This document shows positions 57,356-64,000 of a DNA stretch of 64,000 nucleotides, piece after piece; within the stretch, counting starts at the first letter, position 1; the number at the start of each line of letters is the position of its first letter. Source of the stretch: Gammaproteobacteria bacterium (GTDB lineage Bacteria; Pseudomonadota; Gammaproteobacteria; Pseudomonadales; Alcanivoracaceae); NCBI GenBank assembly GCA_018067045.1, contig JAGPVL010000040.1:1-64000 (forward strand). The letters run 5' to 3'. A program made the translations under genes and the position numbers. The notes below the pieces were generated by a model. It was not told the DNA's origin. It did no database searches and saw only the letters and a list, made by a program, of their open reading frames with translations.

Positions 57356-58086
57356 TCACCGGCGCTGCACGGCGCATCGGCAAGGCGATCACCGAAACAC
57401 TGCATCAACGCGGTATGAACGTTGTTATTCACTACCGCCACAGCGACGAAGACGCCAATCAACTCGCCGCAGCGTTAAACCAGGTGCGCGCTGACTCTGC
57501 TCGTACACTACAGGCAGATCTTGACGAGCCTGACGCCGTGCGCGCACTGGCCGCCGACGCCCTAGCCCAATGGCAGCGTCTCGATGTATTGGTCAATAAC
57601 GCCTCATCCTTTTATGCCACGCCCATCGCTCAAGCGAACGACGAAGACTGGACGCGACTCATGCACAGTAATTTACGTGCGCCGTTACTGCTCACTCAAG
57701 CACTCGCGCCAGCACTCGGCGAACAGCGCGGCAGCATCGTCAACCTAATCGACGTTTACGCGCAAAAACCGCTGTTTGAGCACAGTCTTTATTGCATGGC
57801 GAAAGCGGCACTGGCATCGTTAACGATCAGCTCTGCTCGTGAGCTCGGGCCAAATGTCCGTGTTAATGGCGTCGCGCCCGGCCCTATTATGTGGCCAGAG
57901 CCGACATCCCCAGAACAAGGGCAGATGAATCAACAGGATATTGTTGCCGCCACCGCCTTAAAGCGTACCGGCGAACCTAGCGACATCGCCAACGCTGTCA
58001 CTTGGTTGGCGCTTGATGCGCCCTTTGTCACGGGGCAGGTTGTCGCCGTCGACGGCGGACGATCATTATCATTTTCAGGAGGTTGA
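57328..58086 (+). CDS. Short-chain dehydrogenase, pteridine reductase type
   Basis: 252 residues, NADPH-binding [21 protein letters not shown] (with the ARRIG of pteridine reductases and FolM), [11 protein letters not shown], and catalytic YCMAKAAL with the Tyr-x3-Lys. In gammaproteobacteria this gene is linked to folK/folB as a dihydrobiopterin/dihydrofolate reductase (FolM-like); folB and folK lie 1.5 kb away here. Overlaps cca by 28 bases. Confidence 0.88.
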   Translation: MANDTPVALITGAARRIGKAITETLHQRGMNVVIHYRHSDEDANQLAAALNQVRADSARTLQADLDEPDAVRALAADALAQWQRLDVLVNNASSFYATPIAQANDEDWTRLMHSNLRAPLLLTQALAPALGEQRGSIVNLIDVYAQKPLFEHSLYCMAKAALASLTISSARELGPNVRVNGVAPGPIMWPEPTSPEQGQMNQQDIVAATALKRTGEPSDIANAVTWLALDAPFVTGQVVAVDGGRSLSFSGG

Positions 58087-58093
58087 CGAGTTC

Positions 58094-58591
58094 ATGGCAC
58101 AGATTACGCAACACGTTCTCCACGCTAAAACACGTCCGCGCCGCAATCTAAAGAGCGCGCTGATGCTCGTCATCTCTCTCGCAACCATTACCTTCGCGCT
58201 ACCTGCCCACGCAGAGCTATACAAATGGGTCGATGAAAAAGGCAAAGTGCACTTTACTGACAAGCCAATTCATCCTAGCGCCGAAACGATTGAAATTGAG
58301 CAACAGAAAATGATTGGCCAAGATGAAGCCGTGCGCAACATCAACGATCGTGTAAAGCGATTACGTCAATCAGAAGGCGAAACGCAAGCCATTGAAGATG
58401 AAAGCCGCGCAGAACAAAAAGCACAAGCGGACAAGACCAACAGCCTGTGCACCCGCTACAAACATAAACTCACCACACTCACAGGTCCTATTTACCGACT
58501 CAATCAGGACGGCGAGCGTGTTTTCATGACAGACGATGAAATTCTTAAGAATAAGGCGAAGCTACAAAGATGGATCGACCAAAACTGCTAG
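58094..58591 (+). CDS. DUF4124-domain exported protein
   Basis: 165 residues from ATG 58094 with RBS AGGAGG ten bases before. A basic N-terminus and a hydrophobic segment (MLVISLATITFALPAHA) form a signal peptide, then a DUF4124 domain (ELYKWVDEKGKVHFTDKPIHPSAETIEI) and a charged coiled-coil-like part (EGETQAIEDESRAEQKAQADK). Function unknown. It overlaps the next gene by 22 bases. Confidence 0.85.
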   Translation: MAQITQHVLHAKTRPRRNLKSALMLVISLATITFALPAHAELYKWVDEKGKVHFTDKPIHPSAETIEIEQQKMIGQDEAVRNINDRVKRLRQSEGETQAIEDESRAEQKAQADKTNSLCTRYKHKLTTLTGPIYRLNQDGERVFMTDDEILKNKAKLQRWIDQNC

Positions 58592-59568
58592 CCGCGCTGA
58601 TCGGCGCATTACTGTTCGCATCGACGACCACCTATGCGGAGAGCTTTCAATGGACCGACAGCAAAGGCCGCATTCATTTCGGCGACAGGCCACCAGAACA
58701 TATTGAAGCGCGGCGCCTAGAGTTCGACCGCGGCGTACCGCAGGAACAAGATCTGTCTCTTGAAATAACAGACACCCAGTTTGAGTTAAGTCCTGAAGGC
58801 ATGGAAAAAATTCATGACTTGATGCCGCAAATTCTGCATATCTATAAAACGCTCTTTAATCTCGATCTACGCGACACAGTCGAAGTTAAGCTTGCCCTCC
58901 TAAAAAGCAAACCAACATTCGATCTATGGGTTTCACAGCGAACTGGTAAAAGCCGCTCTATTCCCGCCGCAGGAATCTACATGCCACAGACTCGCGAGGT
59001 GGCAATTTGGAACAACGGCAATGAAGCCGTCATGATTCGTACTATTTTGCATGAGAGCAGCCATGTCATTATGGCGCAGCTATCTCCTCGTGCGCCCTCT
59101 TGGTTACAAGAAGGTATGGCGGAATATTTCGAAAATATCGAAATGAAAAACGATGTCGTAGTCGTGAATCTCTCTCCGCAAGGCCACCGAAATATTCGTC
59201 ACTGGCTCGATAACGGCACACTGATTACATTGCGAAAATATCTCAGTATTCCTGAACAACAGTGGCGCGAAATGGCCCATAGCGCCAACCAAATCCCCTA
59301 CACGGTAGCATGGGGAACCAGCTATTTTTTGTTATCAAGTGAAACGGGGAAGACACTCTTGCGGCGCACCTTGCAAGACCTTGAGAAGAGCCAGCGCTGG
59401 CCCACAATTGACGACATTGACCAACACTACCCTGGCGGTATTACGCGAATGGATTTTGAATTTTTTAAATGGGCGCAGAGCGATGCGGTAGCACATTTTT
59501 ACACCGCGAAACCAAAGGTCCACGCAGAAAAGACTGATTACAAAGCCGCTGCAGATCCGGATGCCTAA
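58570..59568 (+). CDS. DUF4124 plus gluzincin-like metallopeptidase
   Basis: 332 residues, exported (signal peptide LLAALIGALLFASTTTYA). After a DUF4124 segment (SFQWTDSKGRIHFGDRPPE) comes a peptidase-like domain: HESSH (in ILHESSHVIMAQ, an HExxH motif) and downstream WLQEGMAEYFE with the third-ligand Glu, as in peptidase MA/gluzincins. Probably a zinc peptidase of the envelope; target unknown. It overlaps the previous gene by 22 bases and folK convergently by four. Confidence 0.83.
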   Translation: MDRPKLLAALIGALLFASTTTYAESFQWTDSKGRIHFGDRPPEHIEARRLEFDRGVPQEQDLSLEITDTQFELSPEGMEKIHDLMPQILHIYKTLFNLDLRDTVEVKLALLKSKPTFDLWVSQRTGKSRSIPAAGIYMPQTREVAIWNNGNEAVMIRTILHESSHVIMAQLSPRAPSWLQEGMAEYFENIEMKNDVVVVNLSPQGHRNIRHWLDNGTLITLRKYLSIPEQQWREMAHSANQIPYTVAWGTSYFLLSSETGKTLLRRTLQDLEKSQRWPTIDDIDQHYPGGITRMDFEFFKWAQSDAVAHFYTAKPKVHAEKTDYKAAADPDA

Positions 59569-60065
59569 GGAGACGGCCAAGGAAAGGAAACCGTCCAAAG
59601 AGACTGATTACTAAGGTCCGTCTTTTTCAAAAGCGCCGCGTAGCTCTCGCCCGTCAACGGATAACGCGCATCCGGCGCCAAATCGGCTAACGGCTTTAAG
59701 ACGAAGGCGTGCTTCACAATCTCATCGCGCGGCAACGTCACTCCGTCAAACTCACCGGCTTTATCCGCATACGTCAGAATATCAATATCGAGTGTCCGGC
59801 TAGAAAACTTTTTCTCACCTCTAACCCGACCGTGATCTGCTTCAATGTCGCGCAATGCCTGCGCTAGCTCACCAACACTGACATCGGTATACAGGACAAC
59901 TACTAAATTTAAAAATGGCTCACCATTAAAGCCGACCGCCTCACTTTCATAGACAGGGCTTAACCCAATCTCACCAAATCGTAATGCCAGTGCATCTAAT
60001 CCCGCGCGAATATTGTGATCGCGGTCAATATTCGAACCGAGACTAAGAAAAACCTGATGGCTCAA
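59565..60065 (-). CDS. folK: 2-amino-4-hydroxy-6-hydroxymethyldihydropteridine diphosphokinase
   Basis: Pyrophosphorylates hydroxymethyldihydropterin in folate synthesis. 166 residues: FLSLGSNIDRDHNIRAGLDAL, EPFLNLVVVLYTD, KKFSSRTLDIDILTY with the Mg-binding Asp, LPRDEIVKHAFVLKPLADLAPD. Overlaps folB by four bases (ATGA) and is its downstream partner. Confidence 0.96.
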   Translation of the reverse strand: MSHQVFLSLGSNIDRDHNIRAGLDALALRFGEIGLSPVYESEAVGFNGEPFLNLVVVLYTDVSVGELAQALRDIEADHGRVRGEKKFSSRTLDIDILTYADKAGEFDGVTLPRDEIVKHAFVLKPLADLAPDARYPLTGESYAALLKKTDLSNQSLWTVSFPWPSP

Positions 60066-60418
60066 TGCTTTTCACCACGCTCAATAATAATGCCAACATC
60101 CTTTGCGCCGCGCAGTGCGCCTGGCTTAGACAAGCGCAGCTTCAACCAACGCACATTAAATTCGTGCAACACAATCTCCGCGACTTTTTCGGACAAGGTT
60201 TCAACCAACTGAAATTCAGACGCTTGAATAAAGCTAATCAACCTTTTTCCCACGGCCTTATAGTCCAGTGCATCATCAATATGATCTGACGCCGCCGCCT
60301 TGCGAATATCCGCGCCCATTTCTATATCCAGACTCACCGTTTGGCGAATCCGGCGCTCCCAGTCAAAAATGCCGATCACTGTATCGACCTTTAGATCACG
60401 TATGTAAACGATATCCAT
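60062..60418 (-). CDS. folB: Dihydroneopterin aldolase
   Basis: Cleaves dihydroneopterin to hydroxymethyldihydropterin and glycolaldehyde. 118 residues: VYIRDLKVDTVIGIFDWERRIRQTVSLDIEM (with the catalytic Glu), ALDYKAVGKRLISFIQASEFQLVETLSEKVAEIVL, and KLRLSKPGALRGAKDVGIIIER. First of folB-folK. Confidence 0.96.
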   Translation of the reverse strand: MDIVYIRDLKVDTVIGIFDWERRIRQTVSLDIEMGADIRKAAASDHIDDALDYKAVGKRLISFIQASEFQLVETLSEKVAEIVLHEFNVRWLKLRLSKPGALRGAKDVGIIIERGEKH

Positions 60419-60653
60419 AACCCTTCCTGTCTCTTACCGGCACATGCCCTGCTACCCATTATCTACCACAACACTCACCGAAACGGCTTAACCACAAATA
60501 TCGTCACGACAAAACCGCTTAGCTACCGCCACGTTAGCGAGTAACGTCACAGCCTGACGGTAAGGTCACACGAATCGCTAGCGCCAAATAGGCTTTTCGG
60601 GCAGTCTCTGTGGCGAAGTAAAGTATGGCGGATCAGCGACAGGAAGTATAAAG

Positions 60654-61283
60654 GTGGACCTCTCTTCATTACAGGACAACGCCCTCACCACGGTACTGCT
60701 ATGTCTAGCAGCTTATTTCGGCGGGTCGATATCTAGCGCCATTTTAGTGTGTCGCGTATTTGGCTTGCCCGATCCGCGCACCGAAGGCTCACACAATCCA
60801 GGCGCAACCAACGTGATGCGTCTTGGCGGCAAGCCGGCCGCCGCACTAACCCTTGCCGGCGACGTCCTTAAGGGCGTCATTCCTGTGCTCGTTGCAATAC
60901 AGTTCGACCTTGGTCCGTTGATCGCCGCACTTGCCGGGTTCGCCGCGTTCTTGGGTCACCTGATGCCGATATTCTTCCAATTTCGTGGCGGCAAAGGTGT
61001 CGCTACCGCCTTTGGCGTGCTGTTCGCGCTGCACTGGCCTACCGGGCTGGCCACCGGGGCACTATGGCTTGGCTGTTTTGCGATTACCCGCATTTCATCG
61101 CTGGCATCAATGATCGCTTTTGTCGCTATGCCGGTAATCATCTGGTTTTGGCTACCTGCCGCTCTCGCGCCCATGTTGCTGCTTAGCTTTACGCTGCTCG
61201 CGCGCCATCACAGCAATATTCGCAAACTGCTGTCTGGGCAAGAACTTGGGTTTAAGAAAAAGGAAACAAAAGAGCAGCAGTAG
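60654..61283 (+). CDS. plsY: Glycerol-3-phosphate acyltransferase PlsY
   Basis: Transfers acyl from acyl phosphate to G3P in phospholipid synthesis. 209 residues, integral membrane protein with five or six helices. GSHNPGATNVMRLGG, GGKGVATAFGV and RHHSNIRKLLSGQE are the three conserved loops. Start is GTG at 60654 with AGGA before. Convergent with tsaD. Confidence 0.96.
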   Translation: MDLSSLQDNALTTVLLCLAAYFGGSISSAILVCRVFGLPDPRTEGSHNPGATNVMRLGGKPAAALTLAGDVLKGVIPVLVAIQFDLGPLIAALAGFAAFLGHLMPIFFQFRGGKGVATAFGVLFALHWPTGLATGALWLGCFAITRISSLASMIAFVAMPVIIWFWLPAALAPMLLLSFTLLARHHSNIRKLLSGQELGFKKKETKEQQ

Positions 61284-61352
61284 GGGCTCTTAGCTAAAAA
61301 CCAACAACACGCCCCATGCCAGTAAGGCTATCTAGCGCAGTCACAACCGGCG

Positions 61353-62402
61353 CTAAACTGAACCATTCGCCAAGCAAGGCGGCGACAGCTCGGCCAGCGG
61401 CCAACGCGGGCGCACCGAAACCGACAAATCATTGTGACGCTCACCGGCGAGCAATCGTAACGCCCCCGCAAAAGCGATCATCGCGCCATTGTCGGTGCAG
61501 TATTCAGGGCGCGGATAAAACACATTTAGGCCCTTCTTCTCCAACGCCTCTGCCAGGCGCGCACGCAAACGCTGATTTGCACTCACCCCCCCCGCCATCA
61601 CCAGTGTCTTTAAGCCGGTTTGCTCCATTGCGCGACGGCATTTAATCACCAACGTCTCAACCACCGCCTCTTCAAATGCACGACAAATGTCGTTGCAATC
61701 GGTTTCACTCAACACACCATCTACCTTGCAGTCCGCAATGGTATTCATGCAGAAGGTCTTCAGGCCGGAAAAACTCATGTCCAGCCCAGGGCGATCGGTC
61801 ATTGGTCGCGGAAAACGAAAGCGCTTGGGATCTCCCAGCAGCGCTTGCTTCGCCACCATCGGCCCGCCTGGGTATGGCAGCCCCATCATTTTCGCGGCCT
61901 TGTCGAAGGCCTCACCGGCGGCATCATCCAAAGATTCGCCCAATAACCGGTAATCGCCCAACGACGCAGCATGTAAAAGCTGGGTATGGCCGCCACTAAC
62001 CAGCAACGCAACAAACGGAAAGTCCGGACCATCCTCTTCCAATAACGGCGCGAGCAAGTGCCCTTCCATGTGATGTACCGGCAATGCCGGCACACCCCAG
62101 CCGAACGCTAGTGCTTGGGCAGTGCAAGCGCCCACTAACAAAGCGCCCGCAAGGCCCGGCCCGGCGGTATAGGCCACCGCATCGATATCACTGGCCACGC
62201 AACCCGACTCCGCCAAGACCTCTTTGGTTAAAGGCAGCAAACGCTGCACATGGTCACGACTGGCAAGCTCCGGTACCACGCCACCATAGGTCGCGTGCAG
62301 ATCAACCTGACTAAACAGGGCCTGGCCGATGAGCCCGCGCTCGCTGTCATACAGCGCCACACCGGTCTCATCACAGCTGGTTTCAATTCCGAGGATTCTC
62401 AT
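61353..62402 (-). CDS. tsaD: tRNA threonylcarbamoyladenosine synthase TsaD
   Basis: Transfers threonylcarbamoyl to A37 of ANN-reading tRNAs with TsaB/TsaE. 349 residues from ATG 62402 ([19 protein letters not shown]). ASKHA fold; metal-binding [13 protein letters not shown] near 112, [12 protein letters not shown], and [17 protein letters not shown]. An upstream in-frame start at 62438 is not needed. Divergent to rpsU as in E. coli. Confidence 0.96.
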   Translation of the reverse strand: MRILGIETSCDETGVALYDSERGLIGQALFSQVDLHATYGGVVPELASRDHVQRLLPLTKEVLAESGCVASDIDAVAYTAGPGLAGALLVGACTAQALAFGWGVPALPVHHMEGHLLAPLLEEDGPDFPFVALLVSGGHTQLLHAASLGDYRLLGESLDDAAGEAFDKAAKMMGLPYPGGPMVAKQALLGDPKRFRFPRPMTDRPGLDMSFSGLKTFCMNTIADCKVDGVLSETDCNDICRAFEEAVVETLVIKCRRAMEQTGLKTLVMAGGVSANQRLRARLAEALEKKGLNVFYPRPEYCTDNGAMIAFAGALRLLAGERHNDLSVSVRPRWPLAELSPPCLANGSV

Positions 62403-62517
62403 GCGGGCAAGGATAACGGCTGTTGCGGTCGAAAGCACTCGCCTCTTCCTTATAGAGACCAGACGGCGCCACGCAGCAATTAATCGCAGTAGACGGTAAA
62501 ACCCGCTCTATGCCCGT

Positions 62518-62545
62518 TTGCATTTAGAGGCGACTCGGGTAGAAT
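62518..62545 (+). promoter_or_regulatory. Promoter of the rpsU cluster
   Basis: -35 TTGCAT (62518-62523) and -10 TAGAAT (62540-62545) with a 16-bp spacer and a following GC-rich discriminator (GCGCC). It drives rpsU, 72 bp on. Confidence 0.7.
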
Positions 62546-62616
62546 GCGCCACCCATTGCTCTACAGAAGACAGAGCGAACCTTACAACTTACTGCTTTAT
62601 ATGGACGGTGTAGCGA

Positions 62617-62832
62617 ATGCCGCAAGTCAAAGTTAAAGAAGGCGAACCATTTGACGTAGCACTACGTCGTTTTAAGCGTTCATGTGAAAAAGCCGGTGTT
62701 CTGGCTGAAGTGCGTCGTCGTGAATTCTACGAGAAGCCAACTCAGGAACGTAAGCGCAAAGCTGCAGCAGCAGTTAAGCGTCACCTGAAGAAGCTGCAGC
62801 GCGAGCAGCTGAACCGCAAACGTCTGTACTAG
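62617..62832 (+). CDS. rpsU: Ribosomal protein S21
   Basis: 71 residues, very basic, small-subunit protein near the anti-SD region. [38 protein letters not shown] is nearly universal in proteobacteria. First gene of the rpsU-(yqeY)-dnaG macromolecular synthesis cluster. The RBS is weak, as often for S21. Confidence 0.98.
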   Translation: MPQVKVKEGEPFDVALRRFKRSCEKAGVLAEVRRREFYEKPTQERKRKAAAAVKRHLKKLQREQLNRKRLY

Positions 62833-62852
62833 ATTCTGATATAGCGCCAGCA

Positions 62853-63299
62853 ATGAGCGCCCTAAAGAATCAACTCAGCGAAGCCATGAAAGACGCTATG
62901 CGTGCCAAAGATAAGGCGCGCTTGGTGGTCATTCGTATGGCTTTGTCTGCGTTAAAGCAGATTGAAATTGACGAACGCATCGAAATCGATGACGTTCGTG
63001 CGCTGGCGACTATTGATAAGCAGATCAAGCAACGCGTTGATGCTGCCACACAATACACCGACGCCAACCGCCAAGACCTCGCCGACATTGAAATCGCTGA
63101 AGTCGAAATCCTGCGCGAATTCCTCCCCGCACAATTAACCGAAGAAGAAATTTCTCAGTTGATTGAGGACGCCATGGCCGCTACCGGCGCCACTGGCATG
63201 CAGGACATGGGCAAAGTGATGGGCATCCTCAAGCCCCAACTGCAGGGCCGCGCCGATATGGGCGCCGTCAGCGGCCTGATCAAAGCACGCTTGGGCTAA
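62853..63299 (+). CDS. yqeY: GatB/YqeY domain protein
   Basis: 148 residues, helical: LKNQLSEAMKDAMRAKDKARLVVIRMALSALKQIEI and a C-terminal YqeY tail (LREFLPAQLTEEEISQLIEDAMAATGATGMQDMGKVMGILKP). It resembles the tRNA-binding tail domain of GatB but has no proven role. Positioned between rpsU and dnaG as in Pseudomonas. Confidence 0.95.
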   Translation: MSALKNQLSEAMKDAMRAKDKARLVVIRMALSALKQIEIDERIEIDDVRALATIDKQIKQRVDAATQYTDANRQDLADIEIAEVEILREFLPAQLTEEEISQLIEDAMAATGATGMQDMGKVMGILKPQLQGRADMGAVSGLIKARLG

Positions 63300-63407
63300 T
63301 CCTCCTCTTAAGCACCCTCTTCAAGATCCAATCCTATCGCCGACAGAGTTACACACTCCATCAGGGAGCCTCTGAATAGCTCCAACAAAACAGTAAACCA
63401 CGCGATT

Positions 63408-63478
63408 CTTGTGGGAGCCTGCTGATCAGGCGAGGGATTTACGACTAACGCCAATCGCTTGCAAGCAGGCCCTCACAA
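63408..63478. repeat. REP pair between yqeY and dnaG
   Basis: CTTGTGGGAGCCTGCTGATC (from 63408) and the inverted TCGCTTGCAAGCAGGCCCTC (63455-63474, then ACAA). The spacer is similar to the one before 39413. Confidence 0.78.
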
Positions 63479-63587
63479 AGCAATGGTGTTCAGAGCAGAT
63501 ATAAACAGAAGCCCTTGTCGCACCTCCTTTTCGAAATCCTAGAAAGGTTGTGGAGGACGCTGACCCACACCGCTATCATGGCCCCCT

Positions 63588-64000
63588 ATGGCACGCATTC
63601 CCGATTACTTCGTCCAAGATTTACTCGCCCGCACCGACATCGTCGAGCTGGTCAATAGCCGCGTGCCGCTAAAAAAATCGGGGCGCAACTACAGCGCTTG
63701 CTGCCCTTTTCATCAGGAAAAAACGCCATCTTTTTCTATCGCACCCGACAAACAATTTTATTATTGCTTCGGCTGCGGCGCGAACGGCAATGCCGTTGGC
63801 TTTTTAATGGAATACGAGCGATTAAGCTTTCCCGAAGCGGTTGAGCAACTTGCACACAACGCAGGCCTAGAAGTACCCAAAGAAGATGACGGACGGCCAT
63901 CGCAATCAAAGCAGCAACGGGACCGGCTGCAAGTGCTCTACGACTTACTCGCCCGCGCCGAACGTTTTTATCGTCAGCAACTAAAAAGCGCGCCAGAAAA
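63588..64000 (+). CDS. dnaG: DNA primase DnaG (3' end beyond window)
   Basis: Makes RNA primers at the replication fork. The first 137 codons are in the window. The N-terminal zinc-binding domain shows CHC2 ligands Cys39, His42, Cys60 and Cys63 (ACCPFHQEKTPSF, YYCFGCGANGNAVGF), one less in numbering than E. coli. The TOPRIM core lies beyond base 64000. Third gene after rpsU, separated from yqeY by 288 bp with a REP pair. Confidence 0.96.
   Translation, partial: MARIPDYFVQDLLARTDIVELVNSRVPLKKSGRNYSACCPFHQEKTPSFSIAPDKQFYYCFGCGANGNAVGFLMEYERLSFPEAVEQLAHNAGLEVPKEDDGRPSQSKQQRDRLQVLYDLLARAERFYRQQLKSAPE

Overview
The window reads as chromosomal DNA of a gammaproteobacterium related to Pseudomonas, probably in the wider Pseudomonadales/Oceanospirillales group. 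Several blocks have a gene order known from Pseudomonas: dsbD-aroQ-accB-accC-prmA-(DUF3426)-dusB-fis-purH-purD-retS; coq7-speD-osmC-vfr-trpCDG; rpe; amgK/murU-lptD-surA-pdxA-rsmA-apaG-apaH; and cca-fol genes-plsY-tsaD-rpsU-yqeY-dnaG. Dispersed REP-like repeats with the core GTGGGAGC/GCTTGCAAGC point the same way. I cannot name a genus. I see no rRNA, tRNA, CRISPR array, prophage or transposase gene.

Left end (1-1512): a complete integron integrase gene (intI) lies beside unusual DNA. Its leader is a near-perfect 54-bp palindrome that contains a LexA-type box and the ribosome binding site. Just upstream is an AT-rich 262-bp segment (169-430) bounded by perfect 23-bp inverted repeats. The segment holds five copies of CGACAA/TTGTCG and ends in heptamers of the integron core-site type. 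A cassette array, if present, would lie left of base 1. This is the most unusual part of the window.

1513-8080: PPi-dependent phosphofructokinase, a periplasmic rhodanese, a thioredoxin-fold protein, inorganic pyrophosphatase, an MDR oxidoreductase, an outer-membrane barrel protein and a DUF2333 protein. Pfp and Ppa both act in pyrophosphate metabolism.

8081-24204: DsbD, then aroQ-accB-accC-prmA (fatty-acid synthesis start, shikimate pathway, L11 methylation), a zinc-ribbon DUF3426 protein, dusB-fis, purH, purD, and a two-gene unit of a cNMP-binding/rhodanese protein and a RetS-like hybrid sensor whose ATP-binding domain looks degenerate.

24251-33195: a Ycf46-like AAA+ ATPase, Coq7, an osmC-VOC-speD operon, a Vfr/Crp regulator and a contiguous trpEGDC operon with overlapping genes.

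33637-47188: a TonB-dependent receptor, a REP cluster, a divergent OYE/HxlR pair with operator-like repeats, rpe, the AmgK-MurU peptidoglycan-recycling pair, and the lptD-surA-pdxA-rsmA-apaG-apaH operon.

47189-64000: a two-gene RND efflux system behind an inverted-repeat operator, a GbsR/MarR regulator with an unknown exported protein, a nitronate monooxygenase-like flavoprotein, an EamA transporter, cca with a pteridine reductase, two DUF4124 proteins (one with a metallopeptidase domain), folK-folB, plsY, tsaD and the start of the macromolecular synthesis cluster rpsU-yqeY-dnaG. dnaG is cut by the window end.
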